Below are positions 14,234 through 22,080 of a stretch of DNA of 38,162 nt, piece by piece. Within the stretch, counting starts at the first letter, position 1, and every line of letters starts with the position of its first letter. The notes beneath the pieces were generated by a model. That model was given only the letters and a program-made list of their open reading frames with translations. It was not told the origin of the DNA and searched no databases. This stretch comes from Phenylobacterium sp. GTDB lineage: Bacteria > Pseudomonadota > Alphaproteobacteria > Caulobacterales > Caulobacteraceae. The position numbers were made by a program, and so were the translations under genes. Where the stretch lies: positions 5,001-43,162 of the forward strand of contig NZ_JAUYNW010000066.1 of assembly GCF_030698145.1 (NCBI RefSeq), in the 5' to 3' direction.

Positions 14234-14695
14234 TCAAGCGCGGCGGCGGAATTCCATGATCCAGTTGGTCTCCCAGGTCTTGCCGTCGTCATAGGAGAAG
14301 GCCTGGCTCCAGCGCGGCGCGTCGGGGTCGGTCGAGCGCCAGTCGAACAACACCTTGACCGGCGTCTCGACGTCCATGTCGTCGCCGGCGAACACACCCT
14401 GGCCGTCCGTGAAGCGCCCGTGGACCGGCGGCTGCAAGAGACCGTCCTTGGAGTTGATCCAGTAGATCGCCCACTCGTCCTTGACGGGGCTGTAGAGGCG
14501 CACGGTCGTGCCCTGGAAACCCTTGGTGGGAAAGGTCGCCACGTCGATGGAGATCATGCCGTCCGCAAGCAGCTGCGACGTCTCGTGGGACGGAAAGACC
14601 TCCCAGTCGTCGGAGCCGGCGCCGCGCTGCTTCAGGCGACGGTTGGTGACGTCCCATTCACCGGCTCTGAAGGCGAAGTCGTGGGCGGCGCTCAT
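14234..14695 (-). CDS. Small lipocalin-like protein (DUF1579-like)
   Basis: 153 residues without signal peptide or membrane segment. It opens with HDFAFRAGEWDVTNRRL, and its Trp-rich beta pattern (DEWAIYWINSKDG, FDWRSTDPDAPRWSQAFSYDDGKTWETNW) is like calycin-type proteins of the DUF1579 group. The function is not known. It is divergent from a YafY-type regulator across 84 bases holding a clear inverted repeat, a pairing often seen in proteobacteria, so it is the probable target of that regulator. The start is supported by GAGAGG upstream. Confidence 0.75.
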   Translation of the reverse strand: MSAAHDFAFRAGEWDVTNRRLKQRGAGSDDWEVFPSHETSQLLADGMISIDVATFPTKGFQGTTVRLYSPVKDEWAIYWINSKDGLLQPPVHGRFTDGQGVFAGDDMDVETPVKVLFDWRSTDPDAPRWSQAFSYDDGKTWETNWIMEFRRRA

Positions 14696-14739
14696 GATCG
14701 TGGTCCTCTCGCTGTTGGAGAGGGTTTAGCCCCCATATC

Positions 14740-14756
14740 CTGACACGATGCGTCAG
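14740..14756. promoter_or_regulatory. Inverted repeat, probable YafY-type operator
   Basis: CTGAC-N7-GTCAG lies in the 84-base gap between the divergent regulator and the lipocalin-like gene, 24 bases from the regulator start. The form matches CTGACA...TGTCAG-type sites near other YafY/WYL regulators as I recall them. It is the only obvious dyad in the gap. Confidence 0.55.
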
Positions 14757-14779
14757 CTATTCTCGGCTAGGCTCATTTC

Positions 14780-15739
14780 ATGCGTGCGAGCCGACTCCTC
14801 TCCATCCTGCTGATCCTGCAGCTTCGCGGCCGCCAGACGGCCCAGTCGCTGGCCGACGAGTTCGAGGTCTCGGTCAGGACCATCTATCGCGACATCGACC
14901 ACCTCAGCGCCGCCGGCGTCCCGGTCTATGCCGACCGCGGCCGCAACGGCGGCTTCGACCTGCTGGACGGCTACAAGACCAAGCTGACCGGCCTGACCTC
15001 CAGCGAGGCCGAGAGCCTGTTCCTGGCGGGCCTGCCGGGCGCGGCCCAGGATCTCGGCTTCAGCGAGGCCCTGATCGGCGCGAAGCTGAAACTGCTGGCC
15101 GCCCTGCCCCCGCAATCGCGCGAAGGCGCCGAGCGGATCGGCGCCCGGTTCCATCTCGATCCCGTCGGCTGGTACCGCAGTTCCGAGGCCGCCGACCTGC
15201 TGCCCCAGGTGGCCGACGCGGTCTGGACGGCGCGCCGCATCGCCGTGCGCTACGAACGCTGGGACGGCGAGATCGAGCGGGTGCTGGCGCCCCTGGGCCT
15301 CGTGATGAAGGCGGGCGTCTGGTACCTGGTCGCCACGGTGGCCGGCAAACCGCGCACCTACCGGCTCTCCAACATCAAGGCCCTGACCGCCGGCGAGCCC
15401 TTCGAGCGGATCAAGGCCTTCGATCTCGCCGCCTACTGGACCCAGCAGCGCGACCGCTTCGAGGAAGGGCTGTTCCAGGGCCAGGCGACCCTGCGCGTCA
15501 CCGCCAGGGGCCTCAAGAACCTCGGCCTGCTCAGCGACGCGGTGGCCGAGGCGGCCCGCGCCTCGGCCGGGCCGCCGGACGCCGACGACCGCGTGACCGT
15601 GACCATCCCCATCGAGACGGTCGAAAACGCCGCTGTGCAGCTCTTCCGCCTCGGCCCCGAGGTCGAGGTGCTCACCCCGCCCGAATTCCGCGCAGCCATA
15701 GCCGAGCGGGCCCGGGCGGTGGCGGGGTTGTACGCCTAG
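14780..15739 (+). CDS. YafY-type HTH/WYL domain transcriptional regulator
   Basis: 319 residues. An N-terminal DeoR-like HTH_11 domain (1-60: SRLLSILLILQLRGRQTAQSLADEFEVSVRTIYRDIDHLSAAGVPV) is followed by a WYL domain (about 145-215, with AGVWYLVATVAGKPRTYRLSNI) and the C-terminal WCX extension. WYL regulators bind small ligands or nucleic acids and usually control a neighbouring gene. Here that is the divergent lipocalin-like gene and itself, through the dyad at 14740-14756. The stop overlaps that of the convergent enoyl-CoA hydratase gene by four bases. Confidence 0.92.
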   Translation: MRASRLLSILLILQLRGRQTAQSLADEFEVSVRTIYRDIDHLSAAGVPVYADRGRNGGFDLLDGYKTKLTGLTSSEAESLFLAGLPGAAQDLGFSEALIGAKLKLLAALPPQSREGAERIGARFHLDPVGWYRSSEAADLLPQVADAVWTARRIAVRYERWDGEIERVLAPLGLVMKAGVWYLVATVAGKPRTYRLSNIKALTAGEPFERIKAFDLAAYWTQQRDRFEEGLFQGQATLRVTARGLKNLGLLSDAVAEAARASAGPPDADDRVTVTIPIETVENAAVQLFRLGPEVEVLTPPEFRAAIAERARAVAGLYA

Positions 15740-16518
15740 CGCCCCTTCCAGGCCGGGGCGCGCTTTTGCGCAAACGCCATGGGGCCCTCGACGAAGTCCT
15801 CGGACTTGAACAGGGCCGCGGCGGCCGGATAGCGCATCTGACCCTTGATCGCGGCCTCCAGGCTCGGTTCGTCCAGGCCCTTGAACACCGCCTCCTTGGA
15901 GGCGCGGATCGACATCGGCGACAGCTGGCAGATCTCCGCCGCCCATTTCCGCGCCGTGGCCATCAGCTCCTGTGGCGGCGTCACCTCGTTGACGAAGCCC
16001 AGCTCACAGCCATGGGCCGCCGAGACCCGCCGGCCGGTGAGGATCATGCCGAGCGCCTGCTTGGTCCCGATGGCGCGGGGCAGCCGGTGCAGGCCGCCGG
16101 CCAGAGCCGCCAGGCCCACCCGGGGTTCCGGCAGCGCGAAGGTCGCCGCCTCCGAGGCGATGATCAGGTCGCAGGCCAGCGCGATCTCGAACCCGCCGCC
16201 CATCGCCACCCCGTTCACCGCCGCGATCAGCGGCTTGGCGAGGTCGAACCGCGAGGTCAGGCCCGCGAAGCCCGACGGCGGGCTCTTCATGTCGCCGCCC
16301 ATGGCCTGGTGCTTCAGGTCGTTGCCGGCCGAAAAGGCCCGCTCCCCGGCCCCGGTCACGACGCCCACCCACTGCTCCGGGTCGGCGGCGAAGGCGTCGA
16401 AGGCCTCGTGCAGCTCGAAGTGCGCCGGCGAGTGCAGGGCGTTCATCACCTCCGGGCGGTTCAGGGTGAAGACCGTCACGGGACCTTCGCGGTCCACGCG
16501 GATGAACTCATAGGCCAT
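15736..16518 (-). CDS. Enoyl-CoA hydratase/isomerase (CaiD-like)
   Basis: 260 residues, standard for the crotonase fold. The CoA-binding/oxyanion regions are AFSAGNDLK (about 61-69) and AAVNGVAMGGGFEIALACD, and LPEPRVGLAALAGGLHRLPR carries a catalytic-position Glu. The last motif is closest to carnitinyl-CoA dehydratases and related side-pathway hydratases rather than FadB-type beta-oxidation enzymes. The first usual catalytic Glu is also kept in GGFE. GAGGAGG upstream gives a strong ribosome binding site. It follows the gamma-carbonic anhydrase and a small gene on the same strand (54-base gap), so a three-gene transcript is possible. Confidence 0.9.
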   Translation of the reverse strand: MAYEFIRVDREGPVTVFTLNRPEVMNALHSPAHFELHEAFDAFAADPEQWVGVVTGAGERAFSAGNDLKHQAMGGDMKSPPSGFAGLTSRFDLAKPLIAAVNGVAMGGGFEIALACDLIIASEAATFALPEPRVGLAALAGGLHRLPRAIGTKQALGMILTGRRVSAAHGCELGFVNEVTPPQELMATARKWAAEICQLSPMSIRASKEAVFKGLDEPSLEAAIKGQMRYPAAAALFKSEDFVEGPMAFAQKRAPAWKGR

Positions 16519-16572
16519 GGGGCGTCCTCCTCGTTTCGTTGGCGCGACGCTCGCCGGGCGCCGCTACGTACG

Positions 16573-16785
16573 TCAAGCGCGCCGGCCCTGTTCCGAGCCG
16601 GTGACGATGTCGGTCATCGGACCGCCGTCGCGGACGGTCTTGTCGCGATAGATCACCGCCCCGATCAGGTTCGGCCTGCGCTGGACGGCGGCGCAGAACT
16701 GGTCCCAGGCCTCCGAGGGGACCCACAGGCACGGCGCCCGCGGATTCTCGTCGATGGCGATGTCCACCAGGGTGCGGATGTCCAT
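16573..16785 (-). CDS. Small hypothetical protein
   Basis: 70 residues, no recognised domain. It starts 2 bases after the stop of the gamma-carbonic anhydrase gene, which strongly suggests co-translation. The core (CLWVPSEAWDQFCAAVQRRPNLIGAVIYRDK) reads like a folded alpha/beta mini-protein with two Cys. The close coupling and normal codon use argue that it is real. Confidence 0.6.
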   Translation of the reverse strand: MDIRTLVDIAIDENPRAPCLWVPSEAWDQFCAAVQRRPNLIGAVIYRDKTVRDGGPMTDIVTGSEQGRRA

Positions 16786-16787
16786 GG

Positions 16788-17318
16788 CTAGGCCACCGGA
16801 GTCAGGCCGGCGCGATAGCGCTTCCAGTTCGCCACATAGTGCATCGCCCCGCCGCCGATCACGCGGGCCTGAGCCTCGCTGATCTCACGCACGACCTTGC
16901 CGGGCGCGCCCATGACCAGCGAATTGTCTGGGATCTCCTTGCCCTCGGTGATCAGGCAGTTGGCGCCGATGAGACAATTGCGCCCGATCCGGGCCCCGTT
17001 CAGGACGATCGAGCCTATGCCGACCAGCGAGTTGTCGCCGATCGTGCAGCCGTGAAGCATGACCATATGGCCAACCGTGACATTGTTTCCGATGGTCAGC
17101 GGCGAGCCGGTGTCGGTGTGCAGGACGCTGCCGTCCTGGACGTTGGAATTCTCCCCGATGGTGATCGGATCGTTGTCGCCACGAATTGTCGCACCGAACC
17201 AGATCGAAGCATTTTTCTTAAGAATCACCCGGCCAAGCACCGCCGCGTTGGGCGCAATCCAGTATTCGTCCTCGTTGGGCAGCTCCGGAGCAACGTCGCC
17301 CAAGTTGTAGACACTCAT
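16788..17318 (-). CDS. Gamma-class carbonic anhydrase family protein
   Basis: 176 residues forming a left-handed beta-helix of hexapeptide repeats ([31 protein letters not shown] and onwards). The three metal-ligand histidines of the gamma class are kept: H in VLHTDTG and two in [10 protein letters not shown], with NVQDGSVLH before the first. Members bind zinc or iron; many are active only weakly as carbonic anhydrases. The start [14 protein letters not shown] at 17318 matches the usual family start; an ATG two codons upstream (17324) is as likely on ribosome-binding grounds (GGGGT). It is the first gene of a likely transcript with the 70-residue gene and perhaps the enoyl-CoA hydratase. Confidence 0.9.
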   Translation of the reverse strand: MSVYNLGDVAPELPNEDEYWIAPNAAVLGRVILKKNASIWFGATIRGDNDPITIGENSNVQDGSVLHTDTGSPLTIGNNVTVGHMVMLHGCTIGDNSLVGIGSIVLNGARIGRNCLIGANCLITEGKEIPDNSLVMGAPGKVVREISEAQARVIGGGAMHYVANWKRYRAGLTPVA

Positions 17319-17352
17319 CCGCATACCCCATTTATTGAACCCGATGGCCTGT

Positions 17353-17367
17353 TTAACCATTCGTAAA
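17353..17367. promoter_or_regulatory. CtrA-box-like site between gamma-CA and the phoH leader
   Basis: TTAA-N7-TAAA, one base off the full CtrA consensus TTAA-N7-TTAA; the left half extends to the common form TTAACCAT. It lies in the intergenic region between divergent transcripts, about 40 bases before the proposed leader RNA start and 35 bases before the gamma-carbonic anhydrase start. CtrA is the cell-cycle master regulator of this order. Confidence 0.4.
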
Positions 17368-17394
17368 CCAAGCTAGCATCATATTAGTCGTGCG

Positions 17395-17616
17395 ATTCGG
17401 AGGGGCGAAACGCCCTTCCGCATCCCGCCGCGAGTCGGCCTTCGGCTCCCGGCCCTGCGTTTGGACGGAGTAAAGGGTGTCGCGTCAGCTTCGGCGGGTT
17501 CTTCCGCCCGGATCCCAAACCGGAAGCGAGCCGCCAGGCCGCTGCGCACGACGCCGCCGTTCAGTTTCCAATCTTTCTTCGACCAAGGGCGAGCCATTCC
17601 GGCTTCGCCCTTTTTT
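17395..17616 (+). ncRNA. Candidate structured leader or small RNA upstream of phoH
   Basis: About 220 bases with no convincing coding sequence. A -10-like GCTAGCAT (17382-17389) fits the Caulobacter housekeeping form. The segment then shows a hairpin GGAGGGGCG-AAA-CGCCCTTCC (17399-17419), several GC stems with TTC-type loops, a CTTCCG...CGGAAG pair (about 17500-17526), and a strong terminator at 17585-17616. GGGCGAA near the 5' end can also pair with TTCGCCC in the terminator, so two exclusive folds are possible. It could be an independent small RNA, or a phoH leader that controls read-through. I cannot match it to a known RNA family. Confidence 0.5.
17585..17616 (+). terminator. Intrinsic terminator directly before the phoH ribosome binding site
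   Basis: AAGGGCGAGCC (17585-17595), loop ATTCC, GGCTTCGCCCTT (17601-17612), with one bulged T, followed by six T (17611-17616). The phoH ribosome binding site begins 12 bases later. A terminator in this place should stop most transcripts from upstream unless it is controlled. Confidence 0.8.
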
Positions 17617-17637
17617 CATGCCCCGATGGAGGCCTTG

Positions 17638-18417
17638 ATGACCAAGCGAGCTCTCAAGCGACAACTGCGCGAAGGCGCGTTCGACGCCGGCCAGTTCGAG
17701 GATGACGGCAAAATCCGCCGCCTGCCCGTGGCCGACCGCGCCTGGTCTCCCCTGGCTCATCACAATGACGACCGCGATCAGGGCCGCGACCAGGGCTATG
17801 TGAAAACCATCAAGGCCAAGTCGCCCGGCCAGCAGGAACTGATCGACGCCATCGACGCCAAGAACCTGGTCATGGCCCTTGGCCCGGCCGGAACCGGCAA
17901 GACCTATCTGGCCATCGCCAAGGCCGTGGAGGCCCTGGAGGCGGGCAAGGTCGGCCGTATCGTGCTCTCCAGGCCCGCGGTGGAGGCCGGCGAATCCATC
18001 GGCTACCTGCCAGGCGACGCCGAGGACAAGCTCGCCCCCTATCTGCGGCCGCTCTACGACGCCCTGTCGGATCGGCTCTCAATGAAGCGGGTCCGCGCCC
18101 TCATGGCCGAGGGCGCCATCGAGATCGCCCCGGTCGGCTTCATGCGCGGCCGCACGCTCAACAACGCCTTCGTGGTCATCGACGAGGCGCAGAACTGCAC
18201 CTACGGCCAGCTCAAGATGCTGCTCACTCGGCTGGGCTGGCACTCGACCATGGTGGTGACGGGCGACCCGAACCAGTCGGACCTGCTGCCCGAGCTTTCG
18301 GGCCTGGGTCCCGTGGCCGACAAGTTCGACGCCCTGGCCAACATCGCCGTCGTGCGGCTGAAGGACGTCGACATCGTCCGCCACCCGCTGGTCGCCGAGA
18401 TGCTGAGCGTTCTCTGA
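17638..18417 (+). CDS. phoH: PhoH family P-loop ATPase
   Basis: 259 residues. It starts MTKRALKRQLREG and has the PhoH core: Walker A GPAGTGKT (82-89), IVLSRPAVEAGESIGYLPGD, the Walker B-like AFVVIDEAQNCT, and VVTGDPNQSDL. PhoH proteins are RNA-helicase-like ATPases, first named as phosphate-starvation inducible. This is the stand-alone type, not the YbeZ type that sits next to ybeY, and no miaB, ybeY or lnt gene is near. GGAGG at 17628-17632 decides the ATG at 17638; the frame is open further upstream, but that part lies across the terminator and does not look like protein. Expression may depend on read-through of the upstream terminator. Confidence 0.9.
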   Translation: MTKRALKRQLREGAFDAGQFEDDGKIRRLPVADRAWSPLAHHNDDRDQGRDQGYVKTIKAKSPGQQELIDAIDAKNLVMALGPAGTGKTYLAIAKAVEALEAGKVGRIVLSRPAVEAGESIGYLPGDAEDKLAPYLRPLYDALSDRLSMKRVRALMAEGAIEIAPVGFMRGRTLNNAFVVIDEAQNCTYGQLKMLLTRLGWHSTMVVTGDPNQSDLLPELSGLGPVADKFDALANIAVVRLKDVDIVRHPLVAEMLSVL

Positions 18418-18443
18418 CACCCTAGAGTTCTAGCGAAATCTTC

Positions 18444-18478
18444 GCCGGTCCCGGAAACCGCCCCGGGGCCGGCATTTT
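18444..18478. terminator. Terminator between convergent phoH and DUF3126 gene
   Basis: GCCGGTCCCGG (18444-18454) pairs with CCGGGGCCGGC (18463-18473), one G-U pair, then ATTTTCG. It lies about 30 bases after the phoH stop and likely ends that transcript; it may also serve the convergent gene. Confidence 0.7.
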
Positions 18479-18491
18479 CGTGGGCGAACCC

Positions 18492-18701
18492 TTAGGGCAG
18501 GTCTTCCGCCAGGATCGCCATCTCGAACATGAACGAGCCATCGCCGTCCTCGTCCTCGAACACCACGCCGATGAACTCTTCGCCGACATAGACCTCCGCG
18601 GAGTCCTTCTGCTTGGGACGCGGCGTCAGGGTGATCCGGGCGTTGGCGAAGGTGCCACGCAGGTGGCCTTCGATCTTGCGGATAGTTCGTTCGTCCAGCA
18701 C
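18492..18701 (-). CDS. DUF3126 family protein
   Basis: 69 residues from a GTG at 18701, chosen because AGGAG lies six bases upstream and because the family starts close to RTIRKIEGHL. The frame continues upstream for 38 codons without family similarity. The conserved features are TPRPKQKDSAEVYVGEEFIGVVFEDEDGDGSF and the acidic C-terminus. DUF3126 is a small, soluble alphaproteobacterial family of unknown function. Confidence 0.85.
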   Translation of the reverse strand: MLDERTIRKIEGHLRGTFANARITLTPRPKQKDSAEVYVGEEFIGVVFEDEDGDGSFMFEMAILAEDLP

Positions 18702-18837
18702 GCCGTGCTCCTGCGTCAATTTCGGCCGGAACCTAGCGCGCTTTGCGCACCTGCGGAAAGCGTCTGGGCCGGAAAAAGCTGGGGACGCGGTCGCGCAGGC
18801 GGCTAGTCTGCCCACAAACCAATGCGGGGAGCGAAGC

Positions 18838-19908
18838 GTGGCCGGCGTCGAACTGGGGCTGATCGAAGGTTATTACGGCAAACCCTGGTCGTGGGCGGCC
18901 CGGGAAGACGTGATCACCACGCTCTGCGCCCACGGCTACGGTTTCCACATCTACGCCCCCAAGGCCGACCCCTTCCTGCGCCGCCGCTGGCAGGAGCCCC
19001 ATCCGCCCGAGGAGGCCGATCGGCTGCGCGCCTATTCGGCCTTCTGCCGCAATCTCGGCGTCCGTTTCGGAGTGGGGTTGAGCCCCTACGAGATCTACCG
19101 CGACTTCGGCGTCGAGGCCCAGGCCGCGCTCGCCGCCAAGCTCCAGGACCTGGAGAGCCTGGGCCTCGACGACCTCGCCATCCTGTTCGACGACATGCGC
19201 GGGGACCTGCCCGACCTCGCCCAGAACCAGATCCGCATCGTCCACTGGATCGCTGAGCGCACCACCGCCAGCCGGCTCATCGTCTGCCCCTCCTACTATA
19301 CCGACGACCCGATCCTGGACCGTGTGTTCGGCAAGCGACCGGACAACTACCTGGAGGACCTGGGCGCGGGGCTCGACCCGGCCATCGAGGTATTCTGGAC
19401 CGGCGAGGAGGTCTGCTCGCGCGAATACAGCGTGGGCCACCTGGAGCGCGTCGGCCGCCAGCTGCGCCGCAAGCCGTTCCTGTGGGACAACTATCCGGTC
19501 AATGACGGGCCGTTGATGTCGCCGTTCCTGCATGTCCGCGCCTTCACAGGCCGGCCCGCGGAGATCGGCGCCCACCTCTCCGCCCACGCGGTCAATCCGG
19601 CCCTGCAGCCGGTGCTGTCGCAGATCCCGGCCATCACCCTGGCCCAGAGCTATCTCGAAGGCGCCGCCTACGAATACGGCGCCGCCTTCGAGCGGGCCGC
19701 GGCCGAGGTGCTGGGCGACGGCCTCGCCGCGGCGCTCCAGCTCAATCTCACCCAGGTTCAGGGCTTCGGCCTCGACCGGCTGACCGAGGAGAATGTCCGG
19801 CGGATGCGCGCGCGCTACGAGGGCTTCGACCATCCCGGCGCCCGCGAAGTGCTGGCCTGGCTGGACGGCGCCTATCGCGTCACCCAGGCCGAGATGGACG
19901 CCTCTTGA
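18838..19908 (+). CDS. GH84-like beta-N-acetylglucosaminidase (O-GlcNAcase homologue)
   Basis: 356 residues from a GTG at 18838 preceded by GGGGAG. It opens VELGLIEGYYGKPWSWAAREDV, the strand-1 signature of the GH84/NAGidase domain (usually EGFYGRPW), and has the catalytic Asp-Asp in LAILFDDMRGD, as in protein O-GlcNAcases. Strands with YAPKADPF, CPSYYTDD and LWDNYPVNDGP match the substrate-binding loops. No signal peptide is visible, so it may act in the cytoplasm. The family removes N-acetylglucosamine from proteins or glycans; no O-GlcNAc transferase or chitin genes are nearby. The small size lacks the C-terminal accessory domains of animal enzymes. Confidence 0.85.
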   Translation: MAGVELGLIEGYYGKPWSWAAREDVITTLCAHGYGFHIYAPKADPFLRRRWQEPHPPEEADRLRAYSAFCRNLGVRFGVGLSPYEIYRDFGVEAQAALAAKLQDLESLGLDDLAILFDDMRGDLPDLAQNQIRIVHWIAERTTASRLIVCPSYYTDDPILDRVFGKRPDNYLEDLGAGLDPAIEVFWTGEEVCSREYSVGHLERVGRQLRRKPFLWDNYPVNDGPLMSPFLHVRAFTGRPAEIGAHLSAHAVNPALQPVLSQIPAITLAQSYLEGAAYEYGAAFERAAAEVLGDGLAAALQLNLTQVQGFGLDRLTEENVRRMRARYEGFDHPGAREVLAWLDGAYRVTQAEMDAS

Positions 19909-20073
19909 GGTTTGGCCGCCCCCAGGCCTAAGCTGTCCGTGGCGAAACACCTGACTCACGGAAGAACCCACCCAGTGGCCGGCTGATCAACACACAGGAC
20001 TGGTCGTTCGCAGGCCTAGGCCCGCGACGGCGCCCTTCGTTGATCTTTTCCTGGATATTCGGGGCCGAGCCGC

Positions 20074-21234
20074 ATGGCGTTCTTCCGCAATACCACCGTC
20101 AATCTCCTCAACCTTCACTACGGCGTTCACGCCCTGGCGCTCAGCGGCGGCGGGGCGTTCTTCGCCGTCTTCCTGCTGCGCGCGGGGGTGCCGGCGCCTG
20201 GCGTGCTGGCCTCGCTGGCCGCCATCCTGATCGGACGGTTCTGCATCCGCCCGTTCGTCTTGCCGCTGGGCAAGCGGTTCGGCCTGAAGCCCCTGGTCAT
20301 CGCCGGCACGATCCTGACGGCGCTGCAGTATCCGCTGCTGGCCGAGGTCGACGGTGTCGGCTGGGCGCTGTTCGCGCTCTGCGCCGTCTCGTCCATCGGC
20401 GACACCTTCTATTGGACCTCCTACCACGCCTATTTCGCGTCGCTGGGGGACTCCGAGCATCGCGGCCACCAGATCGGCGCGCGTGAGGCGATCGCGGCCC
20501 TGGTCGGCATCGCCGCCCCTCTGCTCACCGGCTGGGCCCTGGTGACCCTCGGGCCCCGGATCGCCTTCGGCGTGACCGCCGCCGTCCTGATGCTCTCGGC
20601 CCTGCCCCTGCTCTGGACGCCGAACATCGCCGTTCGCGACCAGGCGCCCGGCGCCTTCCGCGCCGCCCTGCCCGGCGTGCTGATGTTCCTCGCCGACGGC
20701 TGGATCGCCTCGGGCTACTATTTCGTCTGGCAGATCGCGCTGTTCATTTCGCTGGGCGAGAGCTTCACGGCCTTCGGCGGCGCCATGGCCCTGGCCGCCG
20801 TCGCCGGGGCGGTGAGCGGATTGCTGCTGGGCCGGTTCATCGATGCCGGCCACGGACGCTGGGCGGTCTGGCTGGCGTCGGGCTCAATGGCCGTGACGCT
20901 CCTGGCGCGGGCCGCCGGATACGGCGATCCGGCCCTGGCCGTCGCGGCCAACGCCGCCGGCGCCCTGGTCGTGGCCCTCTACGTGCCCACCGTCATGACC
21001 GCCGTCTACAACCAGGCCCAGGTCTCGCCCTGCGCCCTGCGGTTCCACATCGCCACGGAAGGGGGCTGGGACACCGGCGGGGCCAGCGGCTGCCTGCTGG
21101 CCGCCGCCCTGCTCGCCATGGGCGCGTCGTTCGCCGCGGCGATCCTGATCTCCATGGCGGGAACCGCCGCAGCCTTCTTCCTGCTGCGGCGCTACTACCG
21201 GGCGACGGACCTCGCCGCGGCTCAAATCACGTAG
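20074..21234 (+). CDS. MFS transporter
   Basis: 386 residues with about twelve predicted membrane helices in two halves separated near residue 190, the major facilitator fold. It has no strong substrate signature; the TM2-3 loop carries RFCIRPFVLPLGKRFG, a weak form of the family motif. The first helix starts late (LNLHYGVHALALSGGGAFFAVFLL), which supports the ATG at 20074. Its 3' end overlaps the convergent cysE gene by 13 bases. No neighbour suggests a substrate. The 165 bases before it hold no clear gene; GGCCTAGGCC at 20013-20022 is a small palindrome. Confidence 0.88.
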   Translation: MAFFRNTTVNLLNLHYGVHALALSGGGAFFAVFLLRAGVPAPGVLASLAAILIGRFCIRPFVLPLGKRFGLKPLVIAGTILTALQYPLLAEVDGVGWALFALCAVSSIGDTFYWTSYHAYFASLGDSEHRGHQIGAREAIAALVGIAAPLLTGWALVTLGPRIAFGVTAAVLMLSALPLLWTPNIAVRDQAPGAFRAALPGVLMFLADGWIASGYYFVWQIALFISLGESFTAFGGAMALAAVAGAVSGLLLGRFIDAGHGRWAVWLASGSMAVTLLARAAGYGDPALAVAANAAGALVVALYVPTVMTAVYNQAQVSPCALRFHIATEGGWDTGGASGCLLAAALLAMGASFAAAILISMAGTAAAFFLLRRYYRATDLAAAQIT

Positions 21235-22070
21235 TCGTAGACCGCCTCGGCCAGGGTGTGGTCCATGCTGCGCGCCGGCTCCTCGCAGGTCGGGCAGTTG
21301 ACCAGGCGCGCGGGCACGCCGGCGGCCGTGCAGCCGGCCGGAACCGGCTTCAGCACCACCGAACCGGCGGCCACCTTGGCATGGTCGCCGATGTGGATAT
21401 TGCCCAACACCTTGGCCCCGGCGCTCAACAGGACGCCCTTGCCGATCTTCGGATGGCGGTCGCCCCGCTCGGCGCCCGTGCCGCCCAGGGTCACGTCCTG
21501 CATCATGGAAACGTCGTCGCCGATCACCGCGGTCTCGCCGATGACGATGCCGGTGCCGTGGTCGATGAACACGCCCGAGCCGATCCTTGTGGCCGGATGG
21601 ATGTCCACCTGGAACACCTCCGACATGCGGCTCTGCAGATAGAGCGCGATGGTCTCGCGGCCCTGATGCCAAAGCCAGTGCGCCACGCGCTGGGCCTGCA
21701 GGGCCTGGAAGCCCTTGAAGAACAGGAACGGCTGGACATAGCCCTTGCAGGCCGGGTCGCGCTCGAACACCGCCTTGAGATCCAGCTCGGCGATGTCGAC
21801 CAGCCGCGGATCGTCACGATAGGCCGCGTCGGCCAGCTCGCGCAGGCTCATGGCCCGCAGCTCCTGGTCGCCCAGCTTCCGCGCGAGCTGGTAGGACAGG
21901 GCCGCGCCCAGGTCCTCATGGCTCAACACCACGGCGTTCAGCAGCGAGGCGAGCGCCGGCTCGGCCTTGGCGGCCCGCTCGGCTTCGTTGCGCAGCGACG
22001 CCCAGACCGGCGGCGGCGCGCCGAGCTCGATGACTTCCAGACGTTGGCTCAAAGGCTCCTCCCGTCCCAT
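21222..22070 (-). CDS. cysE: Serine O-acetyltransferase
   Basis: 282 residues. An N-terminal helical SATase domain (about 20-135) is followed by a left-handed beta-helix of hexapeptide repeats. The catalytic region is intact: DIHPATRIGSGVFIDHGTGIVIGETA (active-site Asp/His) and RHPKIGKGVLLSAGAKVLG. It makes O-acetylserine from serine and acetyl-CoA, the first step of cysteine synthesis in the cytoplasm. The C-terminal tail, which feedback-inhibits by cysteine binding to cysteine synthase, ends in Ile as in the classic CysE. It starts 10 bases after the Nudix gene on the same strand, so both are likely co-transcribed. Confidence 0.93.
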   Translation of the reverse strand: MGREEPLSQRLEVIELGAPPPVWASLRNEAERAAKAEPALASLLNAVVLSHEDLGAALSYQLARKLGDQELRAMSLRELADAAYRDDPRLVDIAELDLKAVFERDPACKGYVQPFLFFKGFQALQAQRVAHWLWHQGRETIALYLQSRMSEVFQVDIHPATRIGSGVFIDHGTGIVIGETAVIGDDVSMMQDVTLGGTGAERGDRHPKIGKGVLLSAGAKVLGNIHIGDHAKVAAGSVVLKPVPAGCTAAGVPARLVNCPTCEEPARSMDHTLAEAVYDYVI

Positions 22071-22080
22071 GGCGGCTCCC

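Noticed and set aside
17461..17637. In-frame upstream extension of phoH
   Set aside because: It crosses a strong terminator and has no family similarity; GGAGG supports the ATG at 17638.
20013..20022. Palindrome GGCCTAGGCC before the MFS gene
   Set aside because: Only ten bases in GC-rich DNA, no partner elements; likely chance.
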